Shown here: positions 1 to 9,991 of the stretch, one piece after another | Numbering within the stretch: the first letter of the stretch is position 1 | Layout of the letters: each line of letters starts with the position of its first letter | NCBI GenBank assembly: GCA_030374805.1 | Contig: JARGSG010000208.1 | Location: 1-64,000, forward strand | DNA: 64,000 bases | Reading direction: 5' to 3' | From: Gracilaria gracilis | Lineage: Eukaryota > Rhodophyta > Florideophyceae > Gracilariales > Gracilariaceae | Notes under the pieces: model-generated | What the model was told of the DNA's origin: nothing | The model's database searches: none | The model's input: the letters and a program-made list of their open reading frames with translations, nothing else | Translations under genes and position numbers: made by a program

Positions 1-920
1 ACCCGTAATTCTGACCCCACTCTCTCACGGTTAGAAATGCAACACTTCTCAACTCCCTCTGTAAGTAACCAGCGACCCCTCTCCCCGCTATATATTTTCT
101 TCTCCACGATCTCTGTTAGAATGGTTTACTACTGCTGTGAGTCTCCTAGAGCATGAAAGTCGCAAAAAATTTAAGATTACAGTCGACATTGCTGCAATGG
201 CTCGAGGAAATACTCTTTCTTGTAAGGTAGTTGGAACAGTTTTCCAACTCAGGTAGAGAAGCACCTTGTAGTTTGGCGTCGAAACGCTATAACGTGCTTC
301 ATTTATACTGGAATAGAAACACTGAGGTAGAACCGGCTCATGAACGGAAGAAATGCAACTGACATGCATGTCAGTTGCATTCTAAACTTGCTCTGCAATC
401 AGGATTGTTAGCGCAGATTTAGCGAGCTTGTTCACGCTCTCGCCTTCAATAACACAGCAATTGCAACAGCTTGGCATCCACGAAGTACTTGTATGTGATG
501 CAGCGGTGATTATGTCGCACGAATCGACACTAGAAGCAGACTTTTTGAACGAACGCACAGGTCTGGAAGCATCACTGGTGCGATCATTCGCTATGTGCGT
601 GGTTTTGAGAGGCAAAAGCGGATCTGCAACCGCCAACGGAGCCAATCGAAATGCGCATGTAGGCGTTCTCGGTCGGTGTGCACGCCCATTCACGCTTGTT
701 TACACACCGCCTCATGAACTGCATTGCGTTTGGTGATCCATTTGCTAATGCGGGGGTGCGTCTAGATACGAAGGTTAGCGTTTCCGAGAACTGGAAGCGA
801 CAGAGACCTTTTTTCACTTGGGGTAGCGGTCCGTAGGACCGTTGTGTCGTTGTATGTAACTTTAGGTGAGCCTTTAGCTCTAGCAGCTCGAGACTCGGCA
901 GCTGCTGCCTCTAGGGGCAA

Positions 921-940
921 CGGTAGCGTTAGAGCTACCG
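921..940. repeat. Hairpin, 7-bp stem
   Basis: CGGTAGC (921-927) is followed after six bases by its exact reverse complement GCTACCG (934-940). The right arm overlaps the first TACC-N3-GGTA element (936-946). Confidence 0.6.
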
Positions 941-1070
941 ACGGTACACGTACAGTATATTATATATAGCGGATGTCAGCTTACCTTTGGTACAACAAAA
1001 ACTTGGCGAACAAGATACGACAGAAACGAATCAAAAAATTGACTTTGGATCTCAAAACTTACCCTTGGTA
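936..1070. promoter_or_regulatory. Cluster of three TACC-N3-GGTA palindromes
   Basis: Exact copies lie at 936-946 (spacer GAC), 982-992 (TTT) and 1060-1070 (CTT), all within 135 bp. This is the densest cluster in the window and lies upstream of the gene starting at 1575. A role as a factor-binding site is inferred from recurrence only. Confidence 0.45.
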
Positions 1071-1574
1071 AAGTTAAATGAGAGAAAAAAAAGCAAACGG
1101 TTGGCATTGCTGACCAAACCTCTCATGAGTTCCGACAGCTCATCACATGATGTGCATCGAGCCGAAAAAAAGAACACACCCGCCAAAGTTGTAACCGCAT
1201 TTCGTTCGCTTTGTGCTCGACGCAGATGCTTTTCTCTGCGCCGTCGTCAAGCGCAATTTGTTTACCGCCGTCCACTCTTCGTCGCCTAGATACTCGTCGC
1301 TCGTCCTCTCCGCGCTGTTCTTCACTGTGTTTCCGCGGCGAGTAACCCCCACACTCCCGTTCTGCAAATTCGTCGCTGCAACACGAACTCTTTCTCTGCC
1401 GCGTCAGCAGAAACCTTGCTGTTTTGTTCAGCTGCCAAGTCTGCGCGCTCGCGTAATCATCTATTGCGTCTAGCTCGCTTCAGAGCGCTGCAACAATTTC
1501 TTGTTCGCGATCAACGGTATTGCGAACCTTGCGCAACTGTACCCTGGACATATTCCCCACACAACCAGAACGCC

Positions 1575-2765
1575 ATGGGCATTCCTATCGAATCAAGACT
1601 CAGTAAGGCCGCACTTGCAAAGAGACAGCGATCAGCCGCATTGCGAAAAACGCGCCATGCATTCGACTTCGTCGCTTCCGGACAGACAACACCATTCGGA
1701 CTGTACCAGGAAAACCTCGACAATCTAATCTCTCATGCTCAAGAAAACCCGCCACAATCCGCTCGCCTCATTCTCGTTAGCAAAGACCTTTCCTCTCCAG
1801 TCCCGGTGTCCGAAAGCGCTTCGTCCATAATTCGTTTGTATCCAATCTTTGTGAGGCACGCACGACATAGCAGAGCGTCCGGTGAACATGCGTCGGCACG
1901 CCTGCATTCGGCTGGCAACTTTGTCCATCAGTCATCTTCAACACCCCAAAACCAAGAAACTCGCTCAAGTGAGCGAAGAAATGCACCCTCCCGAGCTGCA
2001 GTGTCCTGGCAATCGGCTCATCGAACACTCGTACTCAATAGATTAGCGGCGCACGCCAGCGCACGAGCATCGCATCTAGGGCCCACCATGCGTCGTGCCC
2101 ATGCACCACTGCCAGAGACACACTCACGGCCACTATCGATAAGCAGAGGTTCCGGAAATCAGCTGCACCAGTCCTCTACGAATTACATGCGAAGAAATGC
2201 GCAGATGGACGCCGGTATATGGAATGCATTAAGGCGTTCAATGTTGCTTGCAGCCTCTGCGGACAGTCTTTCACGTGCCCAAATGTGGGGTAGGTTTCTT
2301 GATCGCAATGGCCGAGAAAGCAATACCAACCCCGGAAACAATCGGCATGAGGGTAACGATTCCAGTAGGTCACGGCCCCCTGAGGGTCCTGGCAGGCCAT
2401 CCTCAACCTCACGGAACAGATTTCGAGACAACCACATGATGTCCGATAAAGCGATTTCTATGCTTTACGAGGTTGATAATGGTTTCCTTTGGGAGCTAGG
2501 ATGCTGGCTCGGAACTCAACATTTGCGAACTACTGACATTTTCGGGATTCTGGTTGAAGTGCTAGAGAAGACATCAGAAGTCCCAGGGACTCCAGTAGAA
2601 GCTCTCTGTATCCAAGATAACCTGTTCTCCTACTCCACAGTTAGAGGGGGTGTGAGACTCTTGAAAGAACTCTCTGGTCACTTGCATGAGAACTATGATC
2701 GCACAAGCAACTTCTTTGTACATCCCATGAACGACCGACGAGTCGAGATCATTGTTTCCCCGTAG
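1575..2765 (+). CDS. Unrecognised Ser/Arg-rich protein
   Basis: A single-exon reading frame of 396 codons. I start it at the ATG at 1575 because its context GCCATGG is ideal for a eukaryotic start; the open frame upstream has no other ATG. Residues 1 to about 290 are low-complexity, rich in Ser, Arg, His and Gln, and look disordered. The last 110 or so residues are ordered-looking, from MSDKAISMLYEVDNGFLWEL through LGTQHLRTTDIFGILVEVLE to the end, with no membrane segment. I do not recognise a family. The folded C-terminus is the part to search. Three palindromic elements lie upstream. Confidence 0.6.
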   Translation: MGIPIESRLSKAALAKRQRSAALRKTRHAFDFVASGQTTPFGLYQENLDNLISHAQENPPQSARLILVSKDLSSPVPVSESASSIIRLYPIFVRHARHSRASGEHASARLHSAGNFVHQSSSTPQNQETRSSERRNAPSRAAVSWQSAHRTLVLNRLAAHASARASHLGPTMRRAHAPLPETHSRPLSISRGSGNQLHQSSTNYMRRNAQMDAGIWNALRRSMLLAASADSLSRAQMWGRFLDRNGRESNTNPGNNRHEGNDSSRSRPPEGPGRPSSTSRNRFRDNHMMSDKAISMLYEVDNGFLWELGCWLGTQHLRTTDIFGILVEVLEKTSEVPGTPVEALCIQDNLFSYSTVRGGVRLLKELSGHLHENYDRTSNFFVHPMNDRRVEIIVSP

Positions 2766-4134
2766 TGATAGCGATATGTCCCATGTACTTCGACCTGAAG
2801 AATGCGAACCTACCATTCATAAACAGGTAATGTGCTTGCTGCTGCCTCTCTCTGTTCTGTATTGTGTGGAATGGTCGGTGAGCGCCCACCATCGCTTTGT
2901 TGATGGGTTTGAGCTAGGACGGCTTGCCATGTTTGAGCTCTTCCTTACACGCCTTTTCGAGTGCTTCCATTTAGCAACGCCTGTTATCTACTTCAATACC
3001 CTCCGAGTTGACTTTGCGCATTTTTGCGGATAGCGATTGTTGCACTGCAAGCGCAGCATGCAAACGGTGGAGAGGAGGCTAGCCAGCTCGTTCACCTTCG
3101 GTAGAGAACTGGCGCAAGGGCGATTGCCCGCACTTCAACGCAGGTGAATCATTCACCCCTGAAACTCACGCGTTCACGGCGTGAATGGCGTCACCGAATT
3201 TCGTTCAAATCATTGCTTCATTTTCATTCAAATCTTTGAAGCCGGCTGTGCGGTCAAAGGATCACGTCTACGTGTCCACGAGCACACCACTAGAGAAGCT
3301 CATGATCGAAGTTGAGTACATATATCGCAGATAGGGCGTTAGATAGAGCTAGAGGGTAGTTAACTTCGCGTTTTAGGGCTTACATGAGCGATGTTGCTGC
3401 GAAAGAAAGTGCTGCCGCCAAGCGGGAATTACCAGGGGTGAATATCTAGTTCGCGGCTGCTCAACTTTAATAAGTTTACATCAAGCGAATGCAGTGGCAC
3501 TGATGCGGAGGCGCACAATTTGGCTGTGAACGGATTGGCAGTTTCGCACAAGACGGGACGCAATGCGTGAGCTTGGCTGTATGTACGACACGGCTGTGAC
3601 TTGACGGGCGTGAAGTTGCGAGCGATTGGCACATGAAGCTCTATTTAACACGTACGTAAGGCGAATGTGTGGTGCACTGTTGATACGCAATATCGACATG
3701 AGCTGCCTCAAGAGAAAACGTGAGCAATTGCTCTGTTTGGTGCGCTGCCGTTAGTGCGTGCAGTGGTTGCACAGGCAGTGGTTGCCCGGGCAGTGGAGAG
3801 TAGGAGAGTTGGAGCTCTAGCGATATGTTTAAGAGTCTCAAAGGTAGGGATCGTTTGGGGGAGAATTCTTTTTGTTGGTGTATTACGGGCACAAAGGAGC
3901 AGTGCTGACACACGCTCTCTTAACGTGAATTAAGCCAGAAAAGGCTGAGGACGTCTTGGTGGGGGTGCACAGAGTGCGTGTGATGAGGCGTTACACAGTG
4001 CGACGTTGTGCCAAGAAAGAGATACACGAACGACCAGATAAGACGATTAGTTGTCGTTTGTAATCTGTGCGGTTTATGAGCTGTACTGGGACGAACGGAC
4101 GCATCGAGGTACGACGCTTTGGATGACAGAAAGT

Positions 4135-4145
4135 TACCAAGGGTA
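4135..4145. promoter_or_regulatory. TACC-N3-GGTA element
   Basis: Exact copy with spacer AAG, in gene-free DNA about 1.8 kb upstream of the gene at 5903. A near relative with a four-base spacer, TACCTTTTGGTA, lies near 4390. Confidence 0.4.
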
Positions 4146-4847
4146 TCTACGGCGAATATGTACATATGATGGGGCTGGCACTGAATGGGGGAAGAGTGGT
4201 ATCGGTTGTGGCACTAGTTCGGGAGATGTAAAGAAGAATTGAATCAGGTGGTGTAGGTGTAATGAGATTTGGTGATGCATGCTGTCGTGAAGTGCGTTCA
4301 AGTTAGGTTAGCCGTGCACAGCGGCTCTTTTGAGGCAAGCACGGGCAAACAAAGAAATGAAGTTTTGTGAGGGTTGGGAACGGTAGCGGTCTACCTTTTG
4401 GTAGTTGTAGAATCTCGAGTGTTTCGGCGACTGGACAGGAGAGAGGCACACGAGCGGATTCGTTTTTGAGAACGTTGGGCGATGGCGATAAATGGTGGTT
4501 TGGTTCTCTTTCGAGAGAAGGCGGCATATGATTTTTGGACGGCGCGGCTGTGGGATTGGTGGATGTGGTAGTTTATTGAGAGCGGCAGTCAGGCGGACGA
4601 GGATGCAATTCAAACCTGTTCAAGTTGAAGCGGCGGGCATTCCGAATGATAAGAGTAAATCTAGTGTATGTATCTACTAGAGCTAGAGAGGGAGTTAGGG
4701 TGGGCAGCTGCAGTATCTATCTAGGGTTATCATAGGCGCAATTTGGGCATGGAGCACGCGTCGGTAAGCAGTAGAGCTGGCGCTGGGAACGAGCTACGAC
4801 CGGCGGAGCGAAGTGGACAACGTGGTGTATGTTTGGGGCGCGGCGGC

Positions 4848-4866
4848 GGGGGGGGGGGGGGGGGGG
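4848..4866. repeat. G homopolymer, 19 bases
   Basis: An uninterrupted run of 19 G flanked by GGC/GCG triplets. It could form a G-quadruplex on the plus strand. Homopolymer length may also be affected by sequencing error. Confidence 0.8.
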
Positions 4867-5469
4867 CGCGTGGGAGGGAGCGCGGCGTGTGGGGGGAGGG
4901 GGGCGTGGCGGTGAATAATAAAGGTTTTAAAACGCGCTGTGGAACGCAAATCACAGCAGCATGACAGTCAGGCGGACCCAACGCGACGCGCCACCAAAGC
5001 GAAAGACGTGGCGCGATTGCAATACGCGCGCGCGCAGCGAGCAGCAGATGGATACAACATGCACATGGGCATCAATGTTGACGACGCCAACGCCGCGCGT
5101 CGCCTCCAAGATGCGTCGCCAGCGCCCAGCGCCACGCACGCTGTATGATGCGTATCGCTGTCAGGCGCGCATAGACGCTCGCGGCTTGGAGCCGGCGGCG
5201 GTGGCAGCGCCGGTGCTACCAGCGGTGTCTCTAGGCGCGCGCAGGCTGCAGCTCTCTGGCTGCAGCACTGTTGGCTGTGCGCGCGCAATTGAAGTGGTGG
5301 ATCTGCGGCGGCGCGACTCGCGCGACCGAGTCTCGCCCGCACGGGCGGCGCGTATGAACGAGTGTGTTAGCAGTAGATACGTGCAGACAGCCGTTCGGCG
5401 CGGCTGCGCGGGAACACGTTTGGACGAACGAACACGTTTGGAAAGACGCGCGCATGTGTTGGCAGTGCA

Positions 5470-5499
5470 GCGGCTGCGGCTGCGGCTGCGGCGGCGGCT

Positions 5500-5539
<40 letters not shown>

Positions 5540-5541
5540 CT
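5470..5541. repeat. CGG/CTG trinucleotide repeat
   Basis: Interrupted CGG and CTG triplets, with a perfect CGG run of 11 units at 5501-5533. It lies about 370 bp upstream of the ATG at 5903, within the GC-rich island. In any frame it yields only poly-Gly, poly-Arg, poly-Ala or poly-Pro, so I treat it as non-coding. Confidence 0.85.
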
Positions 5542-5902
5542 GCGTGCGAGCAGAAGAGTGTTCTCCAAGAATGGAAACGAAGCGCACGCGTGAGCGAGCG
5601 AGCGCTGGCACACGGCTCTGCGCGGCGCGCGTGTGGCGCGCGCGCGCGGCGGCCGGTGGCGCGTGCCAATGAGCACGCGCGTTGAGCGACGAGCGTCGCG
5701 CGCACGTGCCGGCGCGTGCCACCAATGACACTTCACAACGCACCAGCTGAATCGCCGCTGCATTCGAGTCGGCGCGCGCCTACATGACCACTCATGCATC
5801 GCATCCACACTTGCTCCCCTTCTCAGCCCCCCTCCACCCGAGACGCCGTCGCCCCCGGAGCTCCGCTCTCCTTCCCCGACACCGTCGCTCTCCTCCTTCC
5901 CC

Positions 5903-7309
5903 ATGGCCGCCCAACGTAGCCCCTGTGACCTCTCCGTTGCCGACGAGCCCTCAAGCTCCACTCTCTTCCTGCCCTTCCCGTCCTTCTACGTCCGCCAGCT
6001 CAGGGAGGCTTCCACTCCGCTATGCCCCGACGACGATGATGACGATATTGGCTCCGAACCCTCCGATGATGGCGCAGAGCGTCGCTACAGCGATGTGTCT
6101 ATCCATTCGGACCATATTCCCGCCAACTATGCGCTCACCGACCGCTCATCCGTCAAACGCTCCTCGTATACCCTTTGCTCCCGCACAAAGTCATATCCAT
6201 ACCCTTGTTTCAACGCCAAGGCCTCCTCTGATCTCTCCCCGCCTGCACGACGCCATCAGCCTTTAAATCGCCCCCAGCCTTTCTCCCGCTACGCCACCCC
6301 GTCTCCCAAACTTCTCCCTTCCAAATCCATCACCCCGCTCCGCTCCCCGTCTTCATCGCCACTGAGTTTGCCGAAAAAGGATCGTAATTTACGCCTGTCT
6401 CGTCGTTCTTCCACACCGGCCCACTTGCGTTTTTCTTCTACGCAGCCATCGCTGCAGACCGACTCATTTTTACCCGCCGCATATCATCCAGTGCTCTCGC
6501 CCATGCCTTCCACCCCGTCAAACTCACATTCCCCTACTACTCTGGAGCTTCCACCGATGCCAAAGCCCACCTCCCCGCTTCTCCATCCTGTACAATCATT
6601 AGACGTAGATACTCCTTACACCTTCTGCACGCCCCCTACCTCCAATAGCCTGCCATCCTTCGATCTTTATCCGACCAAGCCCTTTCGCAGCAACACTCGT
6701 TCCCATACCCCGCGACCCAACCCCTCTTCTGAGAAGCCCCGCAGCAAACGCGCGTCGTTTTGGAGACTCATCAGTGGAAAACGTATACCGAGAAAAGAGA
6801 AGAAGCCAAAGGGGCAACAAACGCCTACACCTGACCAACCGCCGAAAAAAGCAAAGCCCTGGAAGTACGAGTCACTCAAGTTAATGCGCCGTACTAGTCT
6901 CAGAAATGTCTCAGCATATCCAGCGACCTTGGCGAACCACACTGTCGCAGAGGAAACGGAGCCAAAATCGTCCACTCCCGAATGCCAGAAAAAGCGTCAA
7001 CGTCGCGCGCGACCGTCCAATCGCGCTTCGTTCAGTGGCTACTCGATTGAAGGTGGAGCCAACAGGACTCGTGGCGAGTCGTTGTCATTTAGTCGTCTGG
7101 GGCAACCTCCACGGGCTCGCTTGGCCTACTATACAGAAGATAAGCGCGAAGCAAATTCGTTTGCAGGTTATCGAGCTCGTGTTTTGGTTACGACGGAAGG
7201 TTCGTCGGTTAGTTCTTCATCTGACCGTGATGAAGATGGGTTTTTTTGTGTTCCAGATTCTAACATATACTTGTCGAAAAGACAGCTTCGTGCAATGCAG
7301 TACAAGTAA
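5903..7309 (+). CDS. Unrecognised Pro/Ser-rich protein
   Basis: A 468-codon intronless frame whose ATG lies in the context CCCCATGGCC. It begins with a short ordered-looking stretch, then an Asp run (about residues 41-48), and continues as a long Pro/Ser/Thr-rich disordered region with many SP motifs. A basic region follows at about 275-330 (SKRASFWRLISGKRIPRKEK), which could act as a nuclear localisation signal. The C-terminus, EDGFFCVPDSNIYLSKRQLR, looks like a short conserved motif. There is no membrane segment or recognised domain. The composition suggests a regulatory or scaffold protein; that is inference. Confidence 0.7.
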   Translation: MAAQRSPCDLSVADEPSSSTLFLPFPSFYVRQLREASTPLCPDDDDDDIGSEPSDDGAERRYSDVSIHSDHIPANYALTDRSSVKRSSYTLCSRTKSYPYPCFNAKASSDLSPPARRHQPLNRPQPFSRYATPSPKLLPSKSITPLRSPSSSPLSLPKKDRNLRLSRRSSTPAHLRFSSTQPSLQTDSFLPAAYHPVLSPMPSTPSNSHSPTTLELPPMPKPTSPLLHPVQSLDVDTPYTFCTPPTSNSLPSFDLYPTKPFRSNTRSHTPRPNPSSEKPRSKRASFWRLISGKRIPRKEKKPKGQQTPTPDQPPKKAKPWKYESLKLMRRTSLRNVSAYPATLANHTVAEETEPKSSTPECQKKRQRRARPSNRASFSGYSIEGGANRTRGESLSFSRLGQPPRARLAYYTEDKREANSFAGYRARVLVTTEGSSVSSSSDRDEDGFFCVPDSNIYLSKRQLRAMQYK

Positions 7310-8128
7310 CTTATCTAGTACTAGTACTATGGTTTCTTTTTCACTTGCCTGGATGTTTATGTATAGGCAATATAAGATAAGAGTTTCTAGTGTTTTTGAC
7401 TTGTTTCAGACGAGACCTTGCGCGAGCTCGATGACTGCGCGTCCTCATGCGCGGCTGCGGAAGCGCTCGGTACCAACGGTACTTCTCGTTCACGTCATGC
7501 GTCAGCAGACATTTTGTTTGTCCGTTCTCGTTGCGTTCTTGCTGATCGTGGCAGTGAGTAGGCTCGCCTCCCAACGTTTCTCTCAAGACCAAATCAATGA
7601 ATTCGTTTCTCCGTTTTTTCAACTACCGTTGGTAACGCTACCCTTGTACATAGATAGATACGTGTAGTCGAATTCCTACGATAGGGACTCAAAATTCTCG
7701 GAAGGGCGGAGCCAGCTTTCCATGAAGCCCATGAAAACGGGTGACCTTGAAACCAGCAACTTGAAGTTCAAGTCTTGAACAGAGTCTCACGATGATTCGT
7801 ACCCCGACTCGTATAGGGGAGTACAGTATTTCATTGACAACAATGCTATTTATGACACCAGGTCCTTGATGGAGCCTGTGACAATAGCTACACATCTTAT
7901 GTGAAGATGATCGTCAAAGTTTAGTCATATTCGTGGTTAGCAAGGATATACAACATAGCTATCGCATTACTCCTCTGCGCCGAAAAGGGTAAGGGATGCC
8001 CATGCAAGAAATATATTGATGACAAGCGCAGACGTCTTCGGGTTAAATATAGAGGCCAACAAGTGCGTGGTCATGTGTAGAGTCATTGACCTGACGTCCG
8101 CCGTTTGCACGTCAACACGTCATGTGTC
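7310..8128. other. Intergenic between convergent genes
   Basis: No supported gene. Two TACC-N3-GGTA elements lie at 7471-7481 and 7624-7634. Because the flanking genes converge, these copies lie 3' of both genes, so they are not obviously promoter elements. Confidence 0.5.
7471..7634. promoter_or_regulatory. Two TACC-N3-GGTA elements
   Basis: Copies at 7471-7481 (spacer AAC) and 7624-7634 (spacer GTT, the complement of AAC). They face opposite ways with the same core and are 153 bp apart, in the space between convergent genes. Confidence 0.4.
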
Positions 8129-8878
8129 CTATTGGCCGGCACCGCCATCCAACATGCGCCCCTGCCCCCATCCAGCGCCCTGAGGAGCATTTCCAATAGC
8201 GGCCGCTTCTTGAGGTACTGCTCCGAAAGGAGGATCGTCGAAATCATCATCATTATTACCAACTAACATCTTGAGTATTCTCGGCGTTTTCAGCAGAGAT
8301 ATGCCTGTCATAGTTGGATATACGTCAGCCATGAAGTAGTACACATGTCCGGCAAGAATACCCAGCAAATCCATGGACGGAGACGAACCCAAGACGAATG
8401 AAAACATTAGCAACACCCATGGCAAGTACGGCGCACGAAAATTAAGAACGCCCAGGAAACCTACCGCCTGACGTGAATTTCGCCTACCCCAGACGTAAAC
8501 CATCATAAAGGTAAGACTGGGCCCCAGAAAGTCAATAGAAGTGAATGGTGACATGAGTACGAGCCATAGGGCTCCAAAGAGAAGCATGTATAGAAAGTCG
8601 GCTGTCCGTCCTCTAAATGAATTTGTCTCGAGCATCTTCGAGTAACGATACAGGAAGAACATGTGGAAGAGAAAATCAAGCCCAAAGTTGCCAAAATAAA
8701 GGAAGTTGGTAAATACGCGCCATATGTGAGCTTTCTTGAGGACGAGAACCCAATTGAGATAAAGTTTGAGAGGAGTGATTACTTCAAGTGCCACAGCACT
8801 AGTGGTAATAACTGACAGAAATATGTAGGAACGCGTTACTGGTGGGATTGATTTCCACCATTCTTCAACAAGCGACAT
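8129..8878 (-). CDS. DER1: Derlin, ER retrotranslocation rhomboid-like protein
   Basis: Derlins are inactive rhomboid relatives of the ER membrane that help move misfolded proteins to the cytosol for degradation (ERAD). I start at the ATG at 8878 because the protein then begins MSLVEEWWKSIPPVTRSYIF, the family's normal N-terminus, and is 249 residues, the normal length. Multiple membrane segments, the WR motif of loop 1 (HIWRVFTNFLYFG) and the C-terminal GWGQGRML are visible. The last resembles the SHP box that binds the p97/Cdc48 ATPase. The open frame extends 51 codons upstream but is not family-like. The 3' end faces the gene at 5903. Confidence 0.95.
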   Translation of the reverse strand: MSLVEEWWKSIPPVTRSYIFLSVITTSAVALEVITPLKLYLNWVLVLKKAHIWRVFTNFLYFGNFGLDFLFHMFFLYRYSKMLETNSFRGRTADFLYMLLFGALWLVLMSPFTSIDFLGPSLTFMMVYVWGRRNSRQAVGFLGVLNFRAPYLPWVLLMFSFVLGSSPSMDLLGILAGHVYYFMADVYPTMTGISLLKTPRILKMLVGNNDDDFDDPPFGAVPQEAAAIGNAPQGAGWGQGRMLDGGAGQ

Positions 8879-9991
8879 TCTATGTTCGTGCGTTAGTGGC
8901 GTCGGCTTGTAGGATGTTTGTGCGCAGCACACAACCCCAACCCCTCCTGGAGATAGAAGCGCAGCGCAAGTACGAGATAAAGCCGACTTGGATGGTTTTG
9001 ATTCTGTGTATTGATCGTTGATGTACTGCACGTAGATCGAGCTCGCGTTTGAAGCGGTTGATCAAGAAATGGAGTGTCCAGTTGTTTGGAACTATGTTTG
9101 TGGGTCGAGCACGTTCGATATCGATTATCGCCGATGAGTGTGTTTCTGGGAACGCCGTTCGAAACGCAACGGAACTGTTCGCATATCGTGGAAAGAGGGA
9201 GAGTTGAGACGAGTGAAGGTGATAGAGGGTGTGGCGGCTGCGAAGAAGGTGCCAGGGCTTCTGAAATCAACTACGTTGGCAGCACAGAAATTGATTGTCC
9301 CGGGTAACAATCGTACTGTCGTGTGTGTCGTGGGCGAAATGGAAAATGGTCTCCGATGTTCTGTTCCCGGCGCGTTGGGGGCTCTCCCAGAGCACTATTT
9401 GGTCGACATCGGGTTGCACTCAAAAAGCCAAATCGCTTAATTAATGGACCTATAGTTGGACCAGAAGCACTACGCATAGAATAGATACCTGTCCTGGGAT
9501 CGAAAAAATCTCCCGACAACGCCAGAGTGGAAGTGGTGCGCGAATGTTTGTCCCAAGTGGTCCTCTGGTCCACCTACTGCACATGACCTTGAGAATTGAA
9601 GTTGGACCGGACCGACGCTGCGCACATCGTGTCGCCATCCGTCTCGTTGCTGCCAAGTCTGCAAAATATCTGTACGAGGGTAAACTGTGAAGGTTAGAAG
9701 AGCTGGGTGAGGGTGAGGGTAGGCTTCCATCCCACGCAGAACCCGCCGCAGTTCGAGGGTAGGACGGCCAACCTTGTACCAACGGTAGTGCTTTTCTTCG
9801 CTGCATCCGGGAGCGTTATCGTTTCTTGATGTCAATCACAATCTCGGTTGTTTGTGAAACATGTGAAACAGCCTCAGACCCATCTGCTCGCGTACCTTGT
9901 CCAGGACAAAGGCGCACCTCCCCCAGTTCTCAACCTCAAGTAGTTGGTGTCGATTCCACACCAGCCGAGTACTTCCTACTAACCTGCTCCA
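8879..9991. other. Divergent promoter region
   Basis: No supported gene between the derlin (minus) and the gene at 9992 (plus). ORFs seen here begin at non-ATG codons or mirror each other on both strands. One TACC-N3-GGTA element lies at 9777, 215 bp upstream of the plus-strand ATG. Confidence 0.5.
9777..9787. promoter_or_regulatory. TACC-N3-GGTA element
   Basis: Exact copy with spacer AAC, flanked G...G as in the copy at 54867. It lies 215 bp upstream of the ATG at 9992. Confidence 0.45.

Larger units (their letters stand above)
1..1574. other. Intergenic, no supported gene
   Basis: No ORF here has both an ATG in a good context and protein-like composition. The stretch holds a 7-bp-stem hairpin (921-940) and three copies of the TACC-N3-GGTA element (936-1070), with a TATA-rich run at about 955-969 between them. 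These lie roughly 500-640 bp upstream of the ATG at 1575 and may belong to that gene's promoter. Confidence 0.5.
2766..5902. other. Gene-poor stretch ending in a GC-rich island
   Basis: No supported gene lies in these 3.1 kb. From 2766 to about 4800 the sequence is mixed, with one TACC-N3-GGTA element (4135) and short imperfect direct repeats around GGCAGTGGTTGC (3755-3800). From about 4830 to 5780 it becomes very G+C-rich and CpG-rich, with a 19-G run and a CGG repeat. Long ORFs on both strands there arise from lack of stop codons in GC-rich DNA. The island ends at the start of the gene at 5903 and is probably its promoter and leader. Confidence 0.5.

Noticed and set aside
428-736. 102-codon plus-strand frame near the window start
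   Set aside because: It begins at TTG, shows no family features, and overlaps open frames on the other strand.
5161-5961. Long minus-strand frame (266 codons) across the GC-rich island
   Set aside because: It is made of Arg, Ala and Ser runs from GC-rich repeats, overlaps the true start of the gene at 5903, and other frames here are just as open.
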